A DNA stretch of 64,000 nt from Notamacropus eugenii (GCF_028372415.1 NC_092873.1:352966660-353030659); one strand, 5' to 3'; counted from the stretch's first letter, positions 34,768-46,279 are shown. Made by a program: numbers and translations. The notes: generated by a model from the letters alone, not told the origin.

Positions 34768-35020
34768 ACTGGGTGTGATGGAGAATGCCTTCAGTCCCTG
34801 CTGGTAGAGAAGCTTGAATTCAAGAGTTCTGAGCTGCGTATGCTAAAGTTGATCAGGTATTTACACTAAGTTTAGCACCAATATAGTGAGCTTCAAGGAC
34901 ATAGGGGGACTGGCTAGGGAGGAGTTAACTGGCCCAACTTGGGAAAGTAGAACAAGTTAATCAGTGCTGATCAGGCGCATGAGAGGCTACTGCACTTCCA
35001 GCCTGGGCAAGAAAGATGAT
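34768..35020 (+). pseudogene. 7SL RNA pseudogene, nearly full length
   Basis: The sequence follows 7SL (signal recognition particle) RNA from end to end. It has a CTGGGTGTGATGG start, GAGTTCTGAGCTG, CACTAAGTTTAGCACCAATA, AACTGGCCCAACTTGGGAAA, GTGCTGATCAGGCG, and GCACTTCCAGCCTGGGCAA near the end. Many substitutions and a GA-rich tail (35030-35090) mark it as an old retroposed copy rather than an active gene. It is not an Alu or B1 element because the central S domain is present. Confidence 0.88.
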
Positions 35021-35029
35021 GGAGGGAAG

Positions 35030-35095
35030 GAGAGAGAGGCAGAGAGAGATAGAAAGAAGCAGAGAGAGAGACAAAGAGAGGAAGGGAAGAAGGAA
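35030..35095. repeat. GA-rich tract after the 7SL pseudogene
   Basis: Imperfect GAGA repeats with AAAG units directly follow the 7SL copy and may derive from its tail. Confidence 0.8.
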
Positions 35096-35130
35096 AAGAA
35101 GTATAACGGAGGAGAAGTGAAATTGTTGGT

Positions 35131-35381
35131 TGATCTGATTTCTAAATCACAGTGGATAGAGTTCTGGGCCTGGAGTCAAGAAGACCTGAGTTCAAATTTG
35201 ACCTCAGGCACTTTGGAGCCAGGTGACCCTGGGCAAGTGACTTAACCCTGTTTGCCTCAGTTTCCTCCTCTGTAAAATGAGCTGAAGAAGGAGATGGCAA
35301 ACCACTGTAGTATCTTTGCCAAGAAAACCCTAAATGGGATCACGAAGAGTTGAACACAACTCAGATGTCTAAACAACAAAA
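35131..35381 (+). mobile_element. tRNA-RTE-type SINE
   Basis: Complete copy from CACAGTGGATAGAGTTCTGG to GAACACAACTCAGATGTC, just after the GA tract behind the 7SL pseudogene. Confidence 0.85.
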
Positions 35382-35389
35382 CAAGCTAC

Positions 35390-35974
35390 CTCTAGCACAG
35401 CCACATTTAATTTTCTAACAATGTCAATATGCCTGCTCCAGCCATCTCCCTTTACCCCCTTTCCAGTCAAAGGAGAGAAATCCTTTCACAAGTAGGGAAG
35501 TAAAGGTGTGGGCATGCCAGTGGAAGCCAGGCATGCCTCCTTCCAGATAAACACTGGCTTCCTTTTGTTTGTCCGTTATCAGTTTCTCCCTCTTCTGGCT
35601 TTCACTGAAATGAAGCAGTAGCTGTGGACAGCTCGCTGTGGGGACTGGCCTCCTGGCAGATTAAGGAGTCTACAACAGACTCCTTTATTCAGCTGTCCAA
35701 CTGTGTCCAACCCTGGCAACAGTGGTTTCAATGACAGTGATGGCCCTGGAGATAATGGGGGGAAGGAGCCCTTTGGTCAATAGCAGACTATCAGTAATCT
35801 ATCTTCTGTGTCCTCATTTCCCATTGCCTGATACACCTAAACCTCCAGCAGGTACGTTTCCAATTATATCATCCTCTCCACACATTACATTTTGAAAAAT
35901 GGGGAAATTGGGTGACTCTGGAGACTTTTCTCTGAAGTGGCTTGTTTGGGTTCAGCCCTTGGGAATGGTGGTTG

Positions 35975-36056
<82 letters not shown>

Positions 36057-36439
36057 AAAGAGATGGAAGAAAAGAGAGAAGAGAGAGGCAGAGAGACCAA
36101 GACCCTCCCTTTCTATCAGTCAGTCATTAAGAGCAATATTAAGAGGCCAGAGGGCCAGTGTGGCTGGGCCCTCCTCAGTGCATGGAGTGCTGGAGGAGAA
36201 GAAGCCACTAGGTGGCAGTAGCTATTAACTATTCACCCCAGAATGTGGCCCATTCCTTTCAGTAATAAAATGTTGGGGGTGGGGTGGGAAGGAGGGTCAC
36301 TGAACTGCCCCAGAAATAGGAGCAGTGACTAAACTGCAGTGACTAAAAAAACTGGAGTAGGTTACACTACTATTAGTCACCCTCTCCCTCCTTAACCTCC
36401 CCTCATACAAGATGTTCTCTCCCAAGCAGGGCAGCTGTC
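35390..36439. other. Intergenic stretch
   Basis: Unique sequence on both sides of the GT tract at 35977-36052. An AATAAA at 36264-36269 on the + strand has no transcript context. Confidence 0.5.
35977..36052. repeat. (GT)n microsatellite, about 76 bp
   Basis: Uninterrupted GT dinucleotides, followed by a GA-rich stretch. It is likely highly polymorphic. Confidence 0.97.
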
Positions 36440-36598
36440 TTTTTTAGGGGCAAGTATACTAAGTGGTGGAGTCAAAGGACCTGGATTTAAATCCTACCTC
36501 CCACCTGTGTGGCCTTGGGAAAATTACTTGCCTGTCTGACTCTCATCATCTGTAAAATAAGGTTGAACTTGATGGTCTTTTCCAATTCTAAACCCTCT
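36440..36598 (+). mobile_element. MIR-related SINE
   Basis: GGACCTGGATTTAAATCCTA, CATCATCTGTAAAATAAGG and GATGGTCTTTTCCAATTCTA. Its 3' end is the target of the next SINE. Confidence 0.65.
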
Positions 36599-36612
36599 AA
36601 TCCTTATATAAT

Positions 36613-36857
36613 TTTGTTTTCAATTGTGTCTAATTCTTCATGACCCCATTTGGGGTTTTCTTAGCAAAGATAGTGGAGTGGTTTACCATTTCATTCTCCA
36701 GCTCCTTTTACAGATGAGGAAACTGAGATAAACAGGGTGAAGTGACTTGCCCAGAGTCACATAGCTGGGAAGTATCTGAGGCCAGATTTGAAGTCAAGAA
36801 GATGAGTCTTCTGGACTCCAGGACTTGCATTCTATCCACTGCACCACCTAGTTGCCC
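36613..36857 (-). mobile_element. tRNA-RTE-type SINE with target duplication
   Basis: Flanked by TAATCCTTATATAA (36599-36612) and TAATTCTTATATAA (36858-36871), 13 of 14 matching, inside the older MIR-related SINE. Confidence 0.85.
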
Positions 36858-37012
36858 TAATTCTTATATAATGGCAACTTCTAATCCTCTAATCTCTCCT
36901 TTTAGAGGTTCCCTTAGGGAAGATGGAGATTGAGCTGGGTGAAAAGAGAGGAAAAAAGAAAAAGCAAAATGATGGATTTTCCTACATCCTGCTCAGCTTC
37001 AGGAGCCTAACC

Positions 37013-37249
37013 TAGTGGCTCTCAAACAAACCATGATTCCTTGAGAGTCCTCAAGACCCTTTTGGTCACCTGAGGGGATCCCAAAATTCAAAACTATTTT
37101 CATAATAATACTAAGATGTTTTAATTTCCAATAAGGCAAATATTAATAGATAATCCACATAAGCAAAAACGTTTTGGGGGTGAGGCATCCTCGATCATTT
37201 TTAAGAGTATAAAGGCATCCTTGAAACAAAGATGTTTTGAGAACTGCTG
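37013..37249. mobile_element. Non-autonomous hAT-type DNA transposon
   Basis: The ends TAGTGGCTCTCAAAC and (reversed) CAGCAGTTCTCAAAAC are inverted repeats. The 8-bp flanks GCCTAACC and GCCTAATC differ by one base. The interior is AT-rich without an ORF. Confidence 0.75.
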
Positions 37250-37444
37250 GCCTAATCTGTGGGGTTTGACTTCACCCTGGGGCACAAGGCAGAATCCTGT
37301 TAGACCAAAAGCACGGAAAGGGGAGTAGACAAAACTCGCCAAGTCTGCCAAGCCCCTCAACAGTGGATGTCTGATTCATTTTCAGCCAACATTCCTTCTT
37401 ACCCCTCCATCATCAAAAAAATCAACTTGTGCCTGAAAAAGAAA

Positions 37445-37560
37445 GATGGGGAAGACAGAGAATTGACTGAGGAGCCAGGAAAACTGGGGTTTAGGTCCCT
37501 CCTGTGACACCTAACGATAATGTGACCCTTAGTCCCTTAACCTCTTGGTGTTTCAGGTCA
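37445..37560 (+). mobile_element. SINE fragment
   Basis: GAGGAGCCAGGAAAACTGGG, ACACCTAACGATAATGTGAC and TAGTCCCTTAACCTCTTGG. Confidence 0.45.
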
Positions 37561-37561
37561 G

Positions 37562-37700
37562 AAGTGTCAAACAGACCCACAATACTCCAAAAGCTGCCCA
37601 AATCAGATCAAAATGTAATTGGGATATAGTTAACAAAATAAATAAAAATACAAAAAGACAAAGATAATGTGAGTGTGAAGTTTTCTAAGTCAACATGGGA
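37562..37700. mobile_element. DNA-transposon-like fragment
   Basis: GTGTCAAACAGACCCACAAT, AGATCAAAATGTAATTGGGA and AGTTTTCTAAGTCAACATGG follow a sequence I associate with marsupial hAT elements. The ends are missing. Confidence 0.4.
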
Positions 37701-37761
37701 CCAGCAAAATAAAAGAACTGAAATAAATATAAAATACATACAAAGTAGTGGAGGAGGGGGT

Positions 37762-37905
37762 GAAATCAGGAAAGGTCTTGTGCAGAAGATGGCGAAAGTA
37801 TTGAAAGGAAGTAGGAATCCCAGAAGGCCTCAAAAAGGAAAAAACATTTGAGCGGGGGAAGGGAGTGTTGGAAAGAGGAACCTGTGCAGAGGAGTAGTGG
37901 TGGAA
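37762..37905 (-). mobile_element. L2 LINE fragment
   Basis: AGGAAAGGTCTTGTGCAGAA and GAAGGGAGTGTTGGAAAGAG match reversed inner L2 segments. Confidence 0.5.
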
Positions 37906-38614
37906 TTATTAGATATAGGAAGGGGCCAAAAGATGAGTGAGTGGGCACTACCTACTGGATGGCTCTCCCCTGAGGGAAGGCTTGTCCTGGATGGATGGTG
38001 GGATGGGACCATCAGGGAGTAGGCAGCTCCTACAGTCTTTCTACCCAGAATCGCAGCCCACTCAGACTGATAGCCATCAGCCTGGCCAACCGCTACCAGA
38101 CTGCAACCCGGTAATCAGATTACCATGACTCTATTTGACTCCCCTAACTAAATCACCACCTTACTGCCTGCAACTAACTGGATAACTGGTGCATTACACC
38201 ATTTAACTAACTGCATTACATGCAAGATGGCTTCATAATCTAGACTAATTGCTCTGGCATGTGAAATAGGAGAAGGGTGGGGTAGATGGTTGGGGTTTTT
38301 TTCCTCTTCCTTCTTCTTCCTATTCCCCTCCCCCATTTTAGGGGGGGGAGGTTAGAGCTAAACTCCCAAATTTTAAAAAAATCAGCAAAAATACTCTTGC
38401 CTTTAACAAACTGATATACACATTTACTCCCAGGAATATATAGGAAGCAGTTGGGTAGGCCCTATAGATTTTAACCTGCTCTTGGAGATTTAGTGTGACA
38501 GCAGCAGAAGTTGTCCCCTCAAACCCCTCTTCGCTTTCCTTATTCTTTCCTTATTTGTCCCACACAGAGGGACAAACGTGCCTGAAACTTCTAGCTTAGT
38601 GAGACCTAAGATTT
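37905..38614. other. Intergenic stretch without recognised features
   Basis: Contains loosely periodic AACTAACTG-type sequence (38140-38215), a pyrimidine-rich stretch and a short G run near 38340. Confidence 0.45.
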
Positions 38615-38995
38615 ATTAAAGGCAGCATGTTATGATAGCAACAGCACTAGACCTGAAGTCTGGAAGACCTGGGTTAAAAAATCTAGCTTTTAACACACAC
38701 CACCTGTGTGTCCATTGACAAGTCCCTTAATCTCAGACAGCTGTTTGTGGCTATCCATGGCAGGGCAGAGATAGTAATGCTTTTAGAATCAGGGTATTGA
38801 CCAGAGTTCAAAACCTGACTTTGTCCCTAATTAGCTGTGTTACCTTGGACAGCTCACTTAACCTCTCTGGGGCCTCCATTTTCTCTTCTATATTATGAGC
38901 TGCTCATTAGAGTGAATGACCTGTCTTCCTTACCTTTCTTTGGACTAAATGACCTCTGAGGTCCTTTCTAGCTCTAAATCAATGATCTTGTTACA
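38615..38995 (+). mobile_element. Two consecutive MIR-related SINEs
   Basis: The first copy is about 38615-38745 (ACTAGACCTGAAGTCTGGAA). The second is about 38760-38995 (CACTTAACCTCTCTGGGGCC, GACCTCTGAGGTCCTTTCTA). Confidence 0.6.
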
Positions 38996-39599
38996 TGTGA
39001 GACTGAAAAAATTAGACACAAGCTTTAATTTACTGTGAAATCTTTTCCTAAGATGCCACATTTTTCTTATCCAGTGTATCTTTTTACCTCTCAGAAATCT
39101 AAATCTTGACTTGACCTCCTCGACAGGGAAAAGAAAATTACCTTCCTGCCAAATCCCAATTCTCTAAACCCATAAAGCTAGATTCTGTGTTAGATATCCC
39201 AGTGCCAAACAGAGTTGAGAAAATATATTTGCCTCACTTAATTCAGAAGTTGTGCACTATAGGTGAGGAATGTTTCATAGACTTTCAGGTACAGGTAATA
39301 TGCTAGTTGGATTTACTGAACTAATTTTTTTCCTTTTTTTATTTTGTTTAATCTTTGTTACAAGGGATAGCTTTCTGATGGTGGGATATGTTCAGAAATC
39401 AATGTGACATTAAAAATAAAAAGTGCCCTTTTTTTCTAAAGGAAAGGGATTAAAAGAAACTAAGTAGAGATTATTCATTATATATTTATTTTCTATACAT
39501 GATAGAGAACACAAATCTCAAAAGTTGTCATACCTCTTTTTTAAAAAAAATTATTTTCTTTTAAATGTTACACTATCTTTTTCCTCAGTTATTCCTTAC

Positions 39600-39790
39600 T
39601 AGTGAATGAATGAATAAAAAATGTCCATTAAACATATAAAGGTATTTAAACACTATGCTAAGCAATGGGGATACACAAGCAAAGACAGTGCCTGCCTTCA
39701 CGGAGCTTATATTCCAATAAGGTCAGACAACACACTTAGGGTAGTAGAGATAAGGAGACACTGGTCCAGAAAGTTACAAGCATAGTGAGT
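39600..39790 (-). mobile_element. L2 LINE 3' end fragment
   Basis: CACTATGCTAAGCAATGGGG and AAAGACAGTGCCTGCCTTCA are reversed L2 end segments. Confidence 0.6.
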
Positions 39791-40144
39791 GAGGCAAAGG
39801 GGAGTTGATACATCTCCTTCCAAGAAGCAGTGGTAGAATTGATTTGATCATAGTTCCAGAACTGGTGGGGAGTAAGACAGCGTAACAGGGTAGGGTACAT
39901 ACATGGGGGCAAGAAGAAGGCCAGGAAGTCAGGAGGGAAGTGAAGTTTTGTTGGGAGTGAGACCTTCACTAGTCCCCTCAAAGTTGAAGTCCTGAAGTTA
40001 AAATCTCTAGGGCATGCTGTCAGATCCCAGACAGGCAACTGGTGAGAGAATGGGTGGAGGGTTCTTGGGCTTGAAGGAATGAACTGATATGCCCCAAATC
40101 ATTCAGCAAATCAGTGGTGAAAGTTGGAAATCACCTTTAGGACC

Positions 40145-40310
40145 CCACCTTGGTTTTAAATTCTTCCTCAGACCTTCACTAACTCTACGACCCCAGGCAA
40201 GTCACCCAACTTTTCTGAGTCTCAGTTACCTCATCTGTAGAATGAGATAGTTGCGCTAAACCTCCATGACCTGTACCTTTAAATCTAATATCATATTTAT
40301 GATTCTGAGG
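40145..40310 (+). mobile_element. MIR-related SINE
   Basis: CCAGGCAAGTCACCCAACTT and CAGTTACCTCATCTGTAGAA, ending near TATTTATGATTCTGAG. Confidence 0.6.
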
Positions 40311-40439
40311 TGTATTGTCAATAGCGGCTTAGATTCAGAGTTGGAAGGAAACTTAGGGACCAGATAAACTTTTCTTTCTTAATAATGTCAATAATATTTA
40401 TTTACTGCCCACTATGTGTAGAACTCTGTGTCACATGTG

Positions 40440-40985
40440 ATGGAAATTTTTTAAAATAATATTTTTTCTTCAGTTACATGTAAAAGAAATTTTTGACATC
40501 TATTTTTTAATTTTGAGTTTCAAATTTTCTCTCTCACCTTCCCCTTCCCTGAGACAATAAACAATTTCACATAGGTTATACATCTTCAATCATGCAAAAC
40601 ATATTATCACATTAGTTATATTGTGAAAGAAGACACAGATCAAAGGGGAAAAAAAAAAAAAGCAGAAAGTGAAAAATAGTATGCTTCAGTCTGCATTCAA
40701 ACGCCATCAGTTCTTTCTCTGATGGAGGCAGATAGCATTTTTCATCATGACTCCCTTGGTAGAAAGTGTCTTAGATCATTGTATAACTGAGAGTAGCTAA
40801 GTCATTCACAGTTGATCATCATGCAGTCTTGCTGTTACTGTATACAGTGTTCTCCTGGTTTTGCTCACTTCATTTTGCGTCAGTTCATATAAGTCCTTCC
40901 AGGTTTTTTCTGAAATCTGCCTGATCATCATTTCTTGTATGACAATAATACTCCATTATAATCATATCAGGCAAACTTTTAAAGT
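40440..40985. mobile_element. LINE-derived segment, probably L1 3' region
   Basis: TTGAGTTTCAAATTTTCTCTC, AGTTGATCATCATGCAGTCT, ATAAGTCCTTCCAGGTTTTT and CATCATTTCTTGTATGACAA follow a sequence common in marsupial genomes that I associate with L1. Orientation was not decided. Confidence 0.4.
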
Positions 40986-41189
40986 TAAATGTGTTATTAG
41001 AAACTTGACGATGAACCCCAGTAAGATCCTGCTTAGTAATAATTTACACTTAATTGCATTTCAGCACATAAAGTATCTTGACACTTCTTTTATTTCCCTC
41101 CCAAGTCCCCATTATAAATTCAGTGTCATATACTTTTCCTCACATAAACATAGTTCATGGGTAATTCATTTCTTCTGCTTTTATTTCAT

Positions 41190-41395
41190 GGGATCATAGA
41201 TCATAAATTTCAAAACAGAAGAGACCATAAAGGCCAACCGATCAGTTCAATGCCCTCATGTTCCAGGTGAAGAACTGGGACCTAGCAACATTAAGTGATT
41301 TACCCAGGGTCACACAAGTATAAGTGGCAGAGCCAAGACACAAACCCAGCTTCTCTCATTCTAAATCCAGCACACTTATCACCCTTTCTGGATTC
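41190..41395. repeat. Ancient interspersed repeat related to 2883-3078
   Basis: GGATCATAGATCATAAATTTC, CCCAGGGTCACACAAGTATA and AATCCAGCACACTTATCACC. Confidence 0.45.
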
Positions 41396-41399
41396 CAGA

Positions 41400-41515
41400 C
41401 ACCTCAATCTTATTGCATCAAAGGTCATTTTTTTTTATCTTTTATGTCCAAAGTACTTAATATCTTGTACAGAGCAAGTACTTAACATCCATTTGTAGAC
41501 TTGAATTGAATTAGT
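41400..41515 (+). mobile_element. L2-like 3' end fragment
   Basis: TTTATGTCCAAAGTACTTAA and GAGCAAGTACTTAACATCC resemble the L2 terminus; degraded. Confidence 0.4.
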
Positions 41516-41535
41516 ACCTGTGTAATCTTGAGCAA

Positions 41536-41737
41536 GGAAGCAGCCAGGTGGCTCAGTGTTTAGAGTACCAAGCCTCGAGTCAGGAAGACCCGAGTTCCAT
41601 TCTGACCTCAGACACTAGCTTTTTGACCCTGGGCAAGTCACTTAGCCTCTGTTTGCCTTAACTGGAGAAGGAAATGACAAACTACTCCAGCATCTTTGGC
41701 AAGAAAATCCTATGGACAGTGTGGTCCACAACAACTG
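41536..41737 (+). mobile_element. tRNA-RTE-type SINE with target duplication
   Basis: Flanked by TCTTGAGCAA (41526-41535 and 41738-41747, 10 of 10). The older SINE it split continues to about 41830 with GCTTCAGTTTCTTCATCTGC. Confidence 0.88.
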
Positions 41738-41959
41738 TCTTGAGCAAATCACTCCCTCCCTCCCTGGGCTTCAGTTTCTTCATCTGCAAAATAAGAGGTT
41801 TGTATGAGATGACACAGTTATATTTCTCTTTAAAAGGGAGCACGTTATAATGGGATTCTTCTGAGAAAGGAAATAGGAAACAGGAAGAATAGAAACGCTG
41901 AATTTCTGATTTCAGACCTTATAAGCCTATGTGTGAGCTATTAGAGGGAAGAAAAGGGT

Positions 41960-42085
41960 TTGATTCAATTCAGCAAATATTAATGCCTACTGTATGCAAG
42001 GGACTGTGCTAGATGCTGGGAATACAAGAACAAAACTAAAACATTCCTTGTCCTCCAAAATCAGGCATTCTACAGGGAGTAGAAT
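41960..42085 (-). mobile_element. L2 LINE 3' end fragment
   Basis: GGGACTGTGCTAGATGCTGG followed by CCTTGTCCTCCAAAATCAGG is the reversed L2 end. Confidence 0.6.
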
Positions 42086-42086
42086 A

Positions 42087-42513
42087 GACCAGCTAGATGG
42101 CACAAAGGATGAGTTCTGTACTTTTGTGGTTGTTCATGGTTTTCAGTGACGTCCAACTCTTCATGACCCCACTTGGGGTTTTCTTGGAGAAGACACCTGA
42201 GTGATACCATTTCCTTCTCCAGCTCATTTTATATAAGAGGAAACTGAGGCAAAGAGGGTTAAGTGACTTGTCCAAGGTTACACACTTAGTAAGTGTCTGA
42301 GGTTGGATTTGAACTCAGGAAGATAAATCTTCCTGACTCCAGGCCCAGCATTCTATCATCCACTGCACCATCTAGCTTTCACTTAGGAAAACCTGAACTT
42401 AGTTCTACCTCAGACATTTACAAGTTGTGGGACTTTAAGCAATTCATTTAATGTCTCTTTGACTCCATTTCTTTATCTGTAAAATGAGAGGGTTGGACTG
42501 GATGGACTCCAAG
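42087..42513 (+). mobile_element. MIR-related SINE split by a younger SINE
   Basis: The head is at 42087-42117 (CCAGCTAGATGGCACAAAGG) and the rest at 42382-42513 (CTTAGGAAAACCTGAACTTA). The younger reversed SINE lies between. Confidence 0.65.
42118..42381 (-). mobile_element. tRNA-RTE-type SINE nested in a MIR-related SINE
   Basis: GGTTGTTCATGGTTTTCAGT to CACTGCACCATCTAGC. Sequences on both sides belong to one older + strand SINE. Confidence 0.85.
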
Positions 42514-42516
42514 ATC

Positions 42517-42717
42517 CAAGGGATGGGGAACCTGCATCCATCAGGCCACATGTGGCCCTCTAGGTCCTCAAGTCCTTTGACTGAATCCATACTTCACAGA
42601 ACAGATCCCCTTACTACAAGGATTTGTTCTGTAAAACTTGGACTCGATCAAAAGGCCACACCTGAGGACCTAAAAGGTCACCTGTGGCCACATGAGGCCA
42701 AAGTTTCCCCACGCCTA
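42517..42717. mobile_element. Non-autonomous hAT-like DNA transposon
   Basis: GGGATGGGGAACCTGC at one end and (reversed) GGCGTGGGGAAACTTTGG at the other form inverted repeats. The interior carries further inverted repetition (GGCCACATGTGGCC). No clear target duplication was seen. Confidence 0.55.
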
Positions 42718-42884
42718 CCTAAGCCACTACTCTTAGGTTCACAGGTTAGTCAATAAATACAAAGTCTATATAGAAGCATAATTATTCTGTTCTTTTGCAA
42801 TAGGACAAAGTTCCTAGGAGCATTAGGGTCCAATGTACTTTGCCCCGCAGGAAACCTCCCCCCATCAATAGTAAGGACAAATAA

Positions 42885-43112
42885 TAGGAATAGTAATATG
42901 TAATTTACTGTGTGCCAGGCACTGCACTAAATGCTTTACAAATATCTCATTTGATCCTCACAACAATTCTGGGAGGAGGTCACTTTACAATTGAAGAAAC
43001 TGAGGCAGGCAGTGTCCAAGGTCACACAGGCAGTAAGTGTCCAAAGCTAGATTTGAACTCAAGTCTTGCTGACTCTAGGCCCAGTGCTCTATCCCCTGCA
43101 CCACCTGAGTGG
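42885..43112 (-). mobile_element. MIR/CORE-SINE
   Basis: GTGTGCCAGGCACTGCACTA, GATCCTCACAACAATTCTGG and CTCTATCCCCTGCACCACC form a full reversed copy. Confidence 0.75.
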
Positions 43113-43300
43113 ATCAAGTCCGAAATACTAGCTTAGTTTGTTGTTAAGTCATCTTCTGAATGGACTTTTGTGACCAAAGATTTGTGCCAACCCCTCATAC
43201 TCAGGAGCTGATTCTTAGTTTGTACATCAGTTCAGTCATGTTTCTCTCCATCTTTCTTGTCACCATGTCATAGCTATTTTGCTTCCCATTAGAAACTTCA

Positions 43301-43548
43301 TACAGCTATGTGGCTCAGCGTATAGAGCACCCGGATTGGAGTCAGGAATTCAAATACTGGAGTCCAGGATTTAAATCCAGCCTCAGTCACTTCCTAGCTA
43401 TGTGACCCTGGACTAGTCACTTCACCCTGTTTGCCTCAGTTTCCTCATCTGTAAAATGAGCTGGAGAAGGAAATGGCAAACCACTCTTGACAAGAAAACC
43501 CCAAATGGGGGTCACAAAAAGTCAGATACAGCTGAACAACAACAAATG
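43301..43548 (+). mobile_element. tRNA-RTE-type SINE
   Basis: TACAGCTATGTGGCTCAGCG to GCTGAACAACAAC. A short segment after GGAGTCAGG is repeated in the head (TTCAAATACTGGAGTCCAGG). Confidence 0.82.
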
Positions 43549-43555
43549 ATACAAG

Positions 43556-43862
43556 GATAAAAATGAAATATTTCTTGCCCTCGAAGAGCTTATATCCCAG
43601 TAGTAGAACAGGCAAGGCAATTAAGTGGTGCAGTGGATGGAGTGGTGGGCTTGGAGTCGAAACCTGGATTCAAATCCTAGCTCAGACACTTATTAGCTGT
43701 ATGAGATACTGGGAATACAGCTGCTCTGGGCAAAAAGAAAAAAAAAAGACTTAAGAACTAAGTGACTTATACAAGATCACATAGCTAGTAAGGAATACTA
43801 GTGAGAATTAAATGTAAATTCTTGAGGTTGACTCCAAATCTAGTATTCATGCCACTTTACTA
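43556..43862. mobile_element. Mosaic of L2, SINE and MIR fragments
   Basis: Reversed L2 end at 43556-43612 (CTTGCCCTCGAAGAGCTTA), SINE head on + at 43613-43710 (GTGGTGCAGTGGATGGAGTG), and a reversed MIR core at about 43755-43862. Confidence 0.5.
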
Positions 43863-44473
43863 TATTATCTGTTTATTCAATTTCCATAGATAATAGTGAG
43901 CTACTTGAGAAGAAAGCAGTGATGATAATTGCATATTTAAATATCACATAAGAGTTGTTTAAAAACCTTATATACATTACAAATATTTTATAATGTATTT
44001 TATGTTTTAAATATTTTCATTTTAAAGTTTAAAGTTTTATATATATTATCTCATATGTAAAAATACATTATATACATTATCTCATTCAACCCTATTTTCT
44101 TCCTTAAAATGTAAGGACTTTTTTCTTTTATCTCTCTGAGACAATGACATTTTCAACACTGTTCAAATAGCACTCTATTTAAGAAATTTTTCACAAATAA
44201 AGCTGTACTTGGGGAAACAGAGGTATCATGAAGGGAAAGGGACTTGCCCAGTGACTTAGTCATTGAGCATTAGAGCTGAAGATATTACCTGGAACTCCCA
44301 TCACTTGGCTTAGCTCATCACCTCTAATGAACTCCTGTCTCCACAGGGTTTGGCTCTTAATACAGAGCCTGCCAACTTGGGTTTCCTTTCTTTGCTACCC
44401 AGCCCATTCTGGGGAAGATCGGGTGTCCCTGGCAGGAGGCCTGTTCTGGAGCTGGCTGGCTAGTTTTCAGCAG

Positions 44474-44588
<115 letters not shown>

Positions 44589-44589
44589 G

Positions 44590-45549
44590 CTCCCTAATGG
44601 GGAGCTTCCCATCCCAGCCAGCCTCCCCTCTGTGCCTGGCAGAGTGCCATTGAATCATTTTGTAGAGCTGGGCAACTGTACGATGCATCCTTGCCTCCTG
44701 TGGCAGGAGTGATTTCCAAGAGGAGTCTAGTGCCGGTCCTCAAAGAAGACATCTGGTTCCACTGGAGACACTCTCAACCTGATTGCGAGCAGCTGGCCAC
44801 CTTTTTGTCCCCCACATGGGAACACTGAGTCATCCATAAACATTTCCTATCCAAAACTTGGGTCCCAAATAAGGCACTTGACAATGGCTAGCCATGAACT
44901 AAGCTGGCCCATCCCTTCATTTGTTCACCCATACACCCCCTCATGTAGTCAACATATATTATTTAGCACCTACAAGGTACAAAGCTCCAGGTTAGACTCC
45001 TCAGTCACCTCTCCCTGCCCCAGGATTGCCCCAAGTATATTCATTTCTTCAGTGGTAGAAAATAAGACCATAGAAAGGGCAAGTGAGGGGCAATGCCTGA
45101 AAAACAGCTAAATATTCAAAGCTTTAACTTCCTCATCCAAAGCATCATCATAAGAGCATTTGGAAGAGCCAGAGTTATTTCTCCCACTTCTGGAGTGGGC
45201 TATTCCAAGTGGGGACAGAAAAAATTGACTGTTTGGAGTGCCACTCTCTGAGGGGAGAGGGGAAATCTGAACAAGAGAATGGATAAATGAGTCTGGTACA
45301 ATCCCTCCTACCAGGAACTCTGAGGCTCATGGAGTAAATGAACTTGGGATGCCAATGGGGCATCCACACCAAGTCTGGCGCCAATGGGGTAAGCCCTTGG
45401 GAAGGACATTTCACCAGACTGCCTAAGGAGGGTAGAACTATCCCAAATCAGAAATGGAGAAGGTCCTGTGCCAATCAGTACTAGGATTAGGCCTGGGAGG
45501 GGCAGATGCCTTTCCAACTTGGGTGAAGTAAAGAAACCTAGTCTAAAAA
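44590..45549. other. Intergenic stretch, mostly unassigned
   Basis: A reversed L2-like piece is possible at 44947-44995. No gene evidence. Confidence 0.45.
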
Positions 45550-45661
45550 AAATGAATAAGCATTTATTATGTACTTACTCTGTGCTAAGCACTGTTAAGT
45601 GCTAATGATACAAATAGAAAAGCAAGGTAATCCCTGTCCTCAAGAAGTTTCCATCCTAATG
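45550..45661 (-). mobile_element. L2 LINE 3' end, interrupted by a SINE
   Basis: AAGCATTTATTATGTACTTA and AATCCCTGTCCTCAAGAAGT are reversed L2 end segments. The SINE at 45662-45893 interrupts it, and L2-like sequence continues briefly after it. Confidence 0.6.
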
Positions 45662-45893
45662 TTTAGTCCCTTTCAATCTGTCCAACTCTTCATGGCCCCA
45701 TTTGGGGTTTTCTTGGCAAAGATACTGGAGTGGTTTGCCATTTCCTTCTTATTTTACAGATGAGATTGAGGCAAACAGGGTGAAGTGACTTGCCCAAGGT
45801 CATGCAGCTAGTAAGTGTCTTGAGGCCACATTTGAACTCCGGTTTTTCTGACTCCAGATCTGGGCCTCTATCCACTGTACCACCTAGCTGCCC
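45662..45893 (-). mobile_element. tRNA-RTE-type SINE inserted in L2
   Basis: CTTGGCAAAGATACTGGAG to CACTGTACCACCTAGCTGCC, with L2 sequence on both sides. Confidence 0.85.
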
Positions 45894-46279
45894 ATTACAT
45901 CCTACTAGGCAGAGACAATACGTAGAGGGGAGTGCTGGCCAGGAAGGGGGTGTTTTGACCTAGGAAGTTACAGTAATGATGATTAGTTATAGGACTGACA
46001 GTTGATTGACAGGCCTTTTATGGAAGTAATGGTGGTATCGATTTGGTTAGTGTTCTCAGAGGGAGATGAAGGTACTTAACACAGGTGTTTGGCAAGAAGG
46101 CACAAACATCCAGGAGCTTTGACTCCTTTGACAAAGGGCTCCTGGACTACGGTAAAACCCAACCAATGGTACTAGCCCTACTCTAAGCAGAGCTGGAGAG
46201 CATCAAGTGATTTCCCTTGGCAGTTCCTTTCCTATTCCTCAATTCTCTTACCCTGACTCAAAGTGCAGAGGACAAGGTA

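Noticed and set aside
34768..35020. Active 7SL RNA gene
   Set aside because: Too many substitutions across the particle-binding regions and a retroposition-like tail.
35885..36221. Cys/Val and His/Thr repeat proteins
   Set aside because: Translations of the GT/CA microsatellite. The same applies to 44327-44712 and 24035-24317.
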